From NCBI RefSeq assembly GCF_021130785.1, contig NW_025776796.1, forward strand, positions 496,001 through 560,000: 64,000 nucleotides of DNA, in the 5' to 3' direction. This DNA comes from Homalodisca vitripennis (lineage: Eukaryota > Arthropoda > Insecta > Hemiptera > Cicadellidae). Each line of letters opens with the position of its first letter. The first letter of the stretch is position 1. Positions 56,870 to 64,000 of the stretch are shown here, in pieces. Both the position numbers and the translations under genes were made by a program. The notes under the pieces are model-generated. The model did no database searches. It saw only the letters and a program-made list of their open reading frames with translations, and had not been told where the DNA came from.

Positions 56870-58035
56870 ACGAGGAACGCTGGAGCCAACTTACGACAAG
56901 CGACCCAGCGGCCAAAAAAAGAGAAATGATAACTAAATAAATGTAAATGCAAACACTAGTTCGCTCGAAATCACACATAGCTCGACTCGAGCTCGAAACT
57001 AAGGAACGCTGGTGCCAACGTACGTCAAGCGACCCAGCGGCCTCGAACAGAAACGATAAACTAAATAAAAGCTAAATGTAAACACTAGCTCGCTCGAAAT
57101 CGCGCCTAGCTCGCCTAGAGCTCGAAATTAAGGAACGCTGGTGCCAACGTACGTCAAGCGACCCAGCGGCCTCGAAAAGAGACGATAAACTAAATAAAAG
57201 CTTAACTAAATCAAAGCTTAACTAAATTACGTCCTGCCCGATGCTAAGGAACGCCGGTGCCAACGTACGTCAAGCGACCCAGCGGCCTCGAAAATATACG
57301 ATAAACTAAATAAAAACTAAATGTAAACACGAGCTCGCTCGGAATCGCGCCTAGCTCACCTAGAGCTCGAAGCTAAGGAACGCCGGTGCAAACGTACGTC
57401 AAGCGACCCAGCGGCCTCGAAAAGAAACGATAAACTAAGTAAAACTAAATTAAATTACGCCTAGCCCGAAGCTCAGGAACGCTGGTGCCAACGTACGTCA
57501 AGCGACCCAGCGGCCTCGAAAAGAAACGATAAACTAAATAAAATTAAACTAAATTTAACCCAGCCCGAAGCTCAGGAACGCTGGTGCCAACGTACGTCAA
57601 GCGACCCAGCGGCCTCGAAAAGAAACGATAAACTAAGTAAAACTAAATTAAATTACGCCTAGCCCGAAGTTCAGGAACACTGGTGCCAACGTACGTCAAG
57701 CAACCCAGTGGCCTCGAAAAGAAACGATAAACTAAGTAAAACTAAATTAAATTACGCCTAGCCCGAAGTTCAGGAACACTGGTGCCAACGTACGTCAAGC
57801 AACCCAGTGGCCTCGAAAAGAAACGATAAACTAAATTATACTACGTTCAATCCTAGTCCAAAATTCAGGAACGCTGGTGCCAACGTACGTCAAGCGACCC
57901 AGCGGCCTCGAAAAGAAACGATAAATTAAGTAAAACTAAATTAGATTACTCTTAGGCTGAAGCTCAGGAGCGCTGGTGCCAACGTACGTACGTCAAGCGA
58001 CACAGCGGCCTCGAAAAGAAACGCTAAATTAAGTA
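56870..58035. repeat. Tandem array of 11 diverged 97-130-bp units
   Basis: A core GTGCCAACGTACGTCAAGCG followed by ACCCAGCGGCC recurs near 56885, 57012, 57139, 57256, 57386, 57484, 57581, 57680, 57780, 57876 and 57973. Steps are 117-130 bp among the first five units and 96-100 bp in the rest. Long units carry an extra AGCTCGCTCG-containing spacer. Units near 57680 and 57780 share the variant CAACCCAGTGGCC, so they arose by duplicating a pair. The last unit has ACGTACGTACGT. The array lies next to the 3' side of the minus-strand Gypsy element and may be part of its LTR. Confidence 0.93.
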
Positions 58036-58540
58036 AAACTGAATTCAAACTCTTCTTTACTAGTAATAGGATCTAATCCTATTCCTACTGATCTATTTTC
58101 TTGCTACACTTTATATCTATAATTATATTCTGTTAGCAGCTTAAGTACGTAATGTCATGTACTTATCCTATCGTTAGCGACTAGGCAAGTTCAGGTAAAA
58201 GCGTGTTCTGGCAGGTAAATAAGTACCTACTTACTTGCACCTTATCGTAGCGTGTGTGGGGGCGGCGACTCCGACTCGACGACTTCGACTGCTAGACACC
58301 GACCGAAAGGCAGCGACCGAGAGAGCGAGGAAGCCAGGCACAGCGTACTTACGTACTGTAGTACTGGAGTCGTCCGCTGTAAGGCGCTTCAGCCCTTGAA
58401 GCGAACTTCGGCGGATGTATCATGAAACTCCGCGTCTTACCCGGTCGAGCCATCCCCCACCCACTTCGGGGAAACAAAATGAAAAAAAGTTAAACTAAAG
58501 GATTCTTCCGAAACAACTGTAAACAACAGATCGATTTCTA
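58036..58540 (-). promoter_or_regulatory. Probable Gypsy 3' UTR and start of 3' LTR
   Basis: Immediately follows the pol stop on the minus strand. A purine-rich tract GAAGTGGGTGGGGG (58454-58467) is a good polypurine tract, followed by TGGCTCG, a possible LTR start. Further on is an AT-rich TATAATTATAGATATAAAG block at about 58110-58130 that could be the LTR promoter. A small palindrome AATAGGAT/ATCCTATT lies at 58065-58083. The 5' LTR is missing, so the LTR cannot be confirmed by comparison. Confidence 0.4.
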
Positions 58541-59400
58541 TCAGTTGGATCCCGTATACGTTTTCACGTCTTTTACGTGGGCCGTTTGAGTCTTGTTTGT
58601 CGAACGGTCTTTTAACTCGACGATATTTGGGCCTTTAAACCTAACTACTTCAAAGGGGCCTACAAAACTAGGCGCCAGTTTCGATGCATACGCGTCAGGA
58701 GCCGAAGACAGGGTATGGTGTCTTTTCCAGACCAATTGTCCAACACGGAAGTTATGATCTCGTCGCCTGAGGTCATAATATCGAGACTGCCTCTGGAAGG
58801 CACGGGCTAAATTGCGATGACAGCTTTGATAAATCCTTTTAAATTCTTCCATTCGTTGTTCGTGTCGTTCTTCTCGTGTAGTCGTTTCCTGGTCGCCGGA
58901 GTACTCAAACGCAGGTCCACATATTGCTCTAGGTAGTCTCAGCTCGCGTCCAAAGTTAAGCATGGCTGGCGTGAAGTTTGTTGATTCGTGGTTCGCTGTG
59001 TTTAATGCATATCTAAACTCACTTAGTTTAGCATCACACGATCGGTGGTCTTCACCAACGAATTGCGATATCAAGGTTTTGATGACGCGGTTAGAACACT
59101 CTACTGGATTGCTCTGAGGACTATAAGGGGCCGTCAGCTGACAGTCGACGTTCCAGTTTCTACAAAGATCTCGAAATATTTTCGAAACAAATTGGGACCC
59201 ATTATCGGTTATTAAGAATGCTGGGTGCACCGTATCTGAACAAAATCATCTCTTTGAAATTCTTTACCACATTAGCTGCTGTGGCCGATCTAAGTGGACT
59301 AAGTTTTAACCACTTGCTGTAGTAATCTTGACATACTAGTATAAACCGATTTCCGCTCTTCGATCGTGGTAAGGGGCCCACTATATCTGCGGTAAGCGTG
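58541..59400 (-). pseudogene. Gypsy integrase, catalytic core and C-terminal part
   Basis: Integrase joins the DNA copy to host DNA. The first core Asp lies in A-D-I-V-G-P near 59375, after a stop where Trp is usual (59403-59405). The frame changes near 59225. The second frame (59230-58541) has I-T-D-N-G-S-Q-F with the second Asp at about 59205, and N-P-V-E-C-S-N-R-V-I-K with the catalytic Glu at about 59110. All three core acidic residues are therefore preserved, but split over two frames. After the core comes a basic domain with G-Q-L-V-W-K-R-H and a short S-F-V-G-P-F-E-V-V segment typical of Gypsy integrase tails. It ends at 58541. Confidence 0.88.
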
Positions 59401-59402
59401 TA

Positions 59403-60626
59403 TCACGGACCTTGTGGCTTACGAAAATACATCTTCCCGGCGGGCTTCGTTTGCTCAACTTTATATCGTTGACATATCAGACATTTTTTTACGTATCCCT
59501 TTACGTCACGAAACCAACCTGGCCAGTAATAACACTGGGAGAGCTTTAAGGTGGTTTTTCTAACACCCAAATGACCTGCAGTTTCTTTATCGTGATTTTC
59601 TTGCAGTACTTTCGGGCGGTCTTCTTCGCGAACACACATTTTCCAGTGTGCTTGTCTGCGGCCGTTATTTCCTTTTAGTACTATTCGACGATAGAGGTTC
59701 CCATCTTTTATAATTAGATTTGAGTCACCCTTTGTGGCCATCTTGTATAGCCTTTTATACCATAGGTTCCTATCAACCATCACTACATCATTGGATTCAT
59801 CCGTAATTTCTTCCTGACGTGGTCTTCTGTTTACCTGCCTTCTTTTCTGAGCTGAACAATTTTCAGCCGTAAATGATCCTATATGCTCAATTTGTTGCTC
59901 ATATACCGGGTTCCGAGACAGAGCGTCAGCCACTTTGTTTAGGGCTCCTTTTCGGTATCGTATCTCCATTTCATGTTGCTGGAGTTCCAACACCCAGCTG
60001 GCCAGCCGACCAGAAGGAGTCTCTAACTTTTGTAACCATCTCAAAGCCTGATGGTCCGATTCTGCGATAAAGTGATATCCCTCTAGGTATGGGCGAAATT
60101 TTTTTACGGCCCAGACTAGCGCTAAGCATTCTTTTTCTGTGACTGAGAATTTGCGTTCATTGCCCGTCAACAATCTGCTACCGTACGCAATCACAACTTC
60201 TTTTCCGTTCTGTGTTTGTGTTAACGATGCTCCAAGGCCATCGCCCGAGGCGTCCACTCTTAAAACAAACGTTTGTCCAAAATCAGGACAGGCTAGGATA
60301 GGCGTAGTCGTTAATTTTTCCTTAAGAGTGTTGAATGAATTCTCCTGTTCTTCCGTCCATTGCCATCTAGTATCTTTCTTCAACAGTCTCGTAAGGGGGG
60401 TGGTCAGAGATGCGAAGTTGGGGACGAACCTCCGATACCACGAGGCCATACCAAGGAAGCCTCTTAGAGTTTTCAAATTGTACGGCCTAGGAAATTCTAC
60501 AATGGCTCGAACTTTCTCTGGATCCGTCTTAATGCCCCTGTCGTTCACAACGTGACCCAAATACTTCAGTTCAGTTTTGCAGAAGTGACATTTGGCAGGG
60601 TTAAGTTTCAGACCTGCTCTTCTTAG
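59403..60626 (-). pseudogene. Gypsy pol: RT end, RNase H and integrase zinc domain
   Basis: One frame runs from just after the stop at 60627 to the stop at 59403. In order: the end of the RT with K-Y-L-G-H-V-V and G-F-L-G-M-A-S-W-Y-R-R-F, and RNase H with V-D-A-S-G-D-G-L-G-A-S-L, T-E-K-E-C-L-A-L-V-W-A and S-D-H-Q-A-L-R-W-L. These carry the Asp, Glu and Asp catalytic residues. A linker follows, then the integrase HHCC zinc finger (H-D-K-E-T-A-G-H-L-G and C-L-I-C-Q-R). RNase H degrades the RNA strand of the hybrid during reverse transcription. All visible key residues are intact in this piece. Confidence 0.92.
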
Positions 60627-61517
60627 TCATTGGAAAACCTCTTGAAGAAGCTCTACATGAGCCTCGAAGTTAGGGCTCACGATAACCAAGTCATCCAGAT
60701 AGGCAAACACTTTAGGTTCCAATTCTGGTCCTATAACGGTGTCCAAGAGGCACTGGAAGGTAGCCCCAGCCGAATGCAAACCAAATGGCATGACGCGAAA
60801 TTGGAACAATCCTTTTCCAGGTACAGTGAATGCTGTCAGCGGCCGACTTTCCTCTGATAAAGGGACCTGCCAATATCCATCTTTGAGGTCGATGGTCGAA
60901 ATATAGCGGGCTTCCTTGAGTTTTTCTAGAATGGGGTTGATTTGTGTCAAGGGGTAAGCATCCTTCACCGTGACTGCATTTAGACGCCGAATATCGATAC
61001 AAACTCTGTATGCACCAGATGGTTTTTTGGTAAGTACAATCGGTGAGCTCCACGGACTCGAAGACGGTTCGATCACTTCAGCTTCGATCATACGCTCTAA
61101 CTCTTTTTCTAGTACAGCCTGCATTACCGGATTTCTCGTATAGTACCTTTGTTTAATAGGTGTATTATCGATCAGGCGAATCTTGTGTTCAACTAGTGTT
61201 GTTTTACCCGTAACATCATCGAATTTAGGCAACTCCTCTGTTAGAAATTTTTCTAAGACCTCTTGTTCATCTTCTGATAGCTGATTCAATCCGCTAACAT
61301 CCCCTACCTCACTCTTCTGTAAGAAGATATTACGTTTGTGTCGCGTCTGGGGAGGGAAATCATATGTCAGCAACCCCAACGATTCAATCGAATCGACACC
61401 AACTATCAGGTCCGAAGTAAGTGACGGCACGCAAAGTGCTTCGAACGTATGCGTCGTATCTCTATAGGAGATCAAGCCTTCGAACGTATAATATTCTTCT
61501 AACGAAGTCTGTGCCAT
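60627..61517 (-). pseudogene. Gypsy pol: reverse transcriptase
   Basis: The frame starts in the end of the protease region (I-V-G-V-D-S-I-E-S-L-G) and runs into RT. R-V-C-I-D-I-R-R-L-N is followed by S-T-I-D-L-K-D-G-Y-W-Q-V-P-L (first catalytic Asp), M-P-F-G-L-H-S-A-G-A-T-F and A-Y-L-D-D-L-V-I-V-S (Asp pair at about 60690). It is closed by a TGA at 60627-60629 where Arg is usual, and the downstream piece continues in the same frame, so this is a single nonsense mutation. The N-terminal joint is disturbed by the 7-bp duplication described separately. Confidence 0.92.
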
Positions 61518-61840
61518 CAGCCATCAGCCATCCGGATTTTCATCGGGCGTTTAAATGGTACATTTCCGTTTCTTCTCAAATGCTCAGCTAGTCTCTTTCC
61601 CACCATTGAAATCGTTGCTCCAGTATCTATTAGAGCAGAAAATATGCTACCGTAGATTTCTATTTCGATGTGTGGTCTGCTGTCCATGTTTCTGCTGCTC
61701 TGTACTGATCCAGAAAAATTCGCTATTGTGCGAAGCCAACTCTGCCAGTCTTCTGGGGTCGTTCTTAATTTCTTCGGTTGGGACTCAGGTGACCCCTTCT
61801 CGACTGAGTCCACCGACCGTTTCCCGTCTGGCAATTGCAA
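61517..61840 (-). pseudogene. Gypsy aspartic protease region
   Basis: The retroviral-type aspartic protease cuts the Gag-Pol precursor. The active-site motif A-L-I-D-T-G-A-T-I-S-M-V is at about residues 69-80 of this frame (Asp72, near 61625). The frame closes at 61517 because of a 7-bp tandem duplication (GATGGCT) that shifts into stop. Upstream the frame is continuous with the gag zinc-knuckle region after the shift near 61910. Confidence 0.85.
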
Positions 61841-61880
61841 GCGGTAGTTGCTATACCTTGTCGCTTACAATAAAAACACC

Positions 61881-62735
61881 TCAAGGTCTTGGGCCTCTGG
61901 CATTCTCGAAAAAATGCCCCCTTTTTTCGCAGTTCCAACATATGGTGTCGTCGCGTATACGCCTCACCGAGTTAACTGGGGTTTGGAACCTCACGTTAAG
62001 CTCACGTTTATTTTTTTGAACGTTAGGTTTGACAATTTTGGTTTCTGTCGTCCGTCTTTGCGTGTGGTTCGCCTCGCCATGAATGGTGCAACTCATTTTG
62101 TTTTCTATTTGTGCGGGTTTTGTCTTTGTAACGCCGTTCTCGCTAACCGCAGACGCTTCGTGAGATTTATTAAACTTCTTCTTTGCACAGTATGCCGTCT
62201 CTGGCACTAGTGCGAGTGACGGCAGTGGAGGAGGCCGGTAAGTGTTTCGGGCCCTCAAATATTCTTCATAATGCTCAGCCTGGTGAATCATATCAGATAT
62301 GGTCCTACATTCTTGTCGTTTCATCGTAAGTTTATACTCGGGACGCATGTTTGAATATAAAATATTGAGTTTTTCGTCTAGTGTTAACGACCCCCTTCTG
62401 CGCATTAATGTCATTAAAGCCACGAAAAAGTCTTTAAATTGCTCCTCTTGACCTTGTGTACGCTTCCGGATCTCGTCGTCAAGATTTTGCTTGTATCCAG
62501 GAGGAAGAAACTGTGTTTCAAAGTCCCTCCGAAAATCCACATAATTGTTCCATAAGTCCTTGTTGTTCCTATACCACAGGAGTGCAGAGTTTTGGAAAAT
62601 CTCTGGCAAGGCCATAAGGATGTCGTTTCGTTCAATGCCGTACGCGTCGAGTAGCTCATCCAATCTCTCTAGCCCTCCAACTGGCAGTAATTTTTTCCTG
62701 TAGTGGCAGCATGTTTTCGAGCCTCGTGCAAGGGT
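61881..62735 (-). pseudogene. Gypsy gag (capsid-nucleocapsid), 5' truncated
   Basis: Gag forms the particle that houses reverse transcription. The readable frame starts near 62735 without a convincing initiator. M at 62663 is internal: the conserved capsid block G-I-E-R-N-D-I-L-M-A-L-P-E-I, A-L-L-W-Y-R-N-N and F-L-P-P-G-Y follows at once, and residues before it (L-P-V-G-G-L-E-R-L) are still in frame. The C-terminus has a zinc knuckle C-W-N-C-E-K-R-G-H. The frame is lost in a T-run just after the His (about 61915). A second Cys pair, C-F-Y-C, is found in the neighbouring frame, so the original had two knuckles. It is not functional. Confidence 0.85.
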
Positions 62736-63470
62736 TTTTTAAAAAATTTATTAAAAATATAAATTAAAAAATTAAAAGTAATATATATAGAAGTATATAT
62801 TTTTGTGTTCAGAATTAAACATATAATAATATTAGTATTTAAATTTGGCCTTAAAAAAATGTTGACTAAAAATTTTTTTCCATGAAATTCAAAATTTACA
62901 TTTTTTATTTTTTAATTTGGGGGGGACCATACCTAGCAAACCAAGTTATAGTAAGAAAACTATAAAAGTGAGATATCCATTTTATGTCAAATTTATTCTA
63001 GTTTCAGAAACACATAAGCATTTTACAAATTTATGAAACTATAATAACACTATATAACAAAAAGCAGCGATGCGCATAAATTGTGAAAATAGGGTGTATA
63101 TGTAAGAGTTTGCTAATAAAAGTTTTACTAATACAGTTTTACTTCAATACATGTTATATTGCATATTTTATTACTTAGAATGAAGTAAACTATACAGCAG
63201 TAGTAAAATAAATTCCATAACTTTTTTTTTTGAAGAGTTGAAAAAAGTTTCATTTTGTCATTACTCAAAACTTTTGCGAAAAATTTTCGAAAAATGTATT
63301 TATTCTAAAATATATTATTATTTGCACTACTGCAATATTTAACAATTCACCACACACTAAACACAACACTAAAACACAAATAAACCTACTAAAACTTACT
63401 AATAAACACGACTTGTCACATCAACAACTCAGACGGCATCGACAACATGGCGGTCACATCTTTTACGTTC
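62736..63470. other. Extremely AT-rich region with a short C-rich island
   Basis: Runs of A and T with one GGGGGGGACCATACC block at about 62920, the kind of terminus seen in some MITEs, but no partner was found. At about 63430-63460 lies GCATCGACAACATGGCGGTC, which includes an AANATGGCGG word like a YY1-type site. Upstream on the minus strand it resembles a 5' leader. No gene is assignable. Confidence 0.35.
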
Positions 63471-63625
63471 CAAACTACGAACTTGGTACATTGCAACTAC
63501 AATACAAAAAGGAATAAAAACTATAGTATTCCTTAGGCTTTTTTTTTCCCGAATCCAATGGTGCATGAATCGAATCGATACGTTGCCGGAATATACTGTA
63601 ATGAGTGATTATGCAAGGGAATGTT

Positions 63626-63690
63626 TGTTCATCAAAATTTTGATGAACAACAATCATAATTGGGTTGTGTTTATCAAAATTTTGATGAAC
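63626..63690. repeat. Twin palindromes, 24 bp and about 21 bp
   Basis: TGTTCATCAAAATTTTGATGAACA... (63626-63649, perfectly palindromic over 24 bases) is followed 20 bases later by TTTATCAAAATTTTGATGAAC (63670-63690). The direct repeat between them includes the AACAAC/AACAGT flank. It looks like a duplicated binding or hairpin site. Confidence 0.9.
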
Positions 63691-64000
63691 AACAGTTGGA
63701 GGGCTAGGAACGAGATCGGTCCTTTCACTCCGTCAAAACGAAGATTCCATTTCCTTACTAGGTTGCATAAGTTAGGCGAGTCATTCTGCAGATCGAAACA
63801 ACCTGGTCGGTTTTGTAGTCCGACCGGATTCGTTTGTGTATACGTCGGAAGTGAATAGTTCGGTAACATCGATTGGTGGCTATGTACTACGTTTGTGTGT
63901 GGAGTTTCCATCGTGCGATTAGCTGAAGGCTGGGATTCTCTAGTGGTTTTTAACGATAAAATCATTTCCCTTAGAGTTCTGCTGTCAGCGTTAGGAGGGA
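63691..64000. other. Unassigned window end
   Basis: Base composition is more even than upstream, and frames are open on both strands (63565-63858 plus, 63654-63965 minus). Neither is recognisable. Confidence 0.35.

Larger units (their letters stand above)
58541..62735 (-). mobile_element. Ty3/Gypsy LTR retrotransposon body, 5' truncated in gag
   Basis: Minus-strand order is gag, protease, reverse transcriptase, RNase H, integrase, which defines the Ty3/Gypsy arrangement. No envelope-like frame follows integrase. Gag sequence stops abruptly at about 62735, where an A/T-only region starts, and no 5' LTR or primer-binding site is seen within the window. The copy carries several single lesions (frameshifts near 61910 and 59225, a 7-bp slippage near 61515, stops near 60627 and 59403). 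This pattern suggests moderate age. Confidence 0.9.

Noticed and set aside
59873..60555. Long plus-strand frames opposite the Gypsy pol gene
   Set aside because: They are antisense shadows of RNase H and RT coding sequence, whose motifs are unambiguous on the minus strand.
61555..62210. Plus-strand frames (154 and 120 codons) opposite gag and protease
   Set aside because: Cys-rich translations arise from the reverse complement of gag; no independent signal.
58541..62735. Envelope gene that would make the Gypsy element an errantivirus
   Set aside because: No frame follows integrase on the minus strand before the polypurine tract, only about 75 bases of spacer.
1..64000. CRISPR arrays, bacterial operons, toxin genes or biosynthetic clusters
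   Set aside because: None present. Base composition, degenerate transposons, microsatellites and the 18S fragment all indicate animal nuclear DNA, and the tandem arrays lack repeat-spacer structure.

Overview
The window looks like a gene-poor, AT-rich piece of a large arthropod genome, most probably an insect. The evidence is the transposon census: Jockey-clade and CR1/L2-like LINEs, a Ty3/Gypsy element, piggyBac, mariner/Tc1 families, and a D-G-C-G-G-Q-N-K-N class of transposase-like protein that I associate mainly with hemipteran and other insect genomes. A 36-unit (GT)n microsatellite and long introns or intergenic DNA fit the same picture. No bacterial operon, plasmid or viral genome is present, and no host gene can be modelled with confidence. 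Only three weak host-exon candidates were found (7673-7737 +, 17392-17555 -, and a promoter-like block at 23140-23640).

Layout. 1-770: 3' end of a Jockey-like LINE. 770-1232: first copy of a dispersed non-coding repeat (called family DR1 here). 1233-3024: decayed piggyBac transposase. 3689-5874: TIR-bounded element holding a broken DUF7869-like gene (-). 6537-7019: simple repeats. 9408-9778: possible remnant of the same protein class. 14590-16290: DR1 copy interrupted by an internal Jockey fragment. 18745-19190: mariner transposase remnant (-). 22025-23135: CR1/L2-like LINE 3' part (-). 24421-25080 (-) and 27548-28080 (+): two copies of one Tc1/mariner-like transposase. 26345-26620 and 28341-28685: minisatellites with 75-bp and 69-bp units. 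29460-29915: LINE tail with a TTAA element end inserted into it. 30590-42590: mostly DR1 copies and featureless AT-rich DNA, plus an antisense 18S rRNA fragment at 39049-39337. 42600-46840: near-complete two-ORF Jockey-clade LINE (+). 48945-49583: another LINE tail (-). 51741-53328: TA-flanked IS630/Tc1/mariner-type element with 30-bp TIRs. 55961-56363: TTAA-flanked fold-back MITE. 56870-62735: Gypsy element on the minus strand, with an 11-copy tandem array in its 3'/LTR-like part and a 5' truncation inside gag.

How the parts relate. The window is an archive of nested insertions, not a set of cooperating genes. DR1 is the oldest and most widespread layer: at least eight forward and four reverse copies, with a fixed module order and no coding capacity. 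The Jockey-clade LINE, the TA-flanked transposon, the fold-back MITE and the Gypsy element are the youngest layers, judged by few disabling mutations or well-preserved inverted repeats. Every transposase or polymerase seen carries at least one stop, frameshift or lost catalytic residue, so none looks autonomous as it stands.

Limits. Family assignments come from reading translated motifs by eye, without database searches. Boundaries of repeat copies are approximate (tens of bases) unless a terminal repeat defines them.
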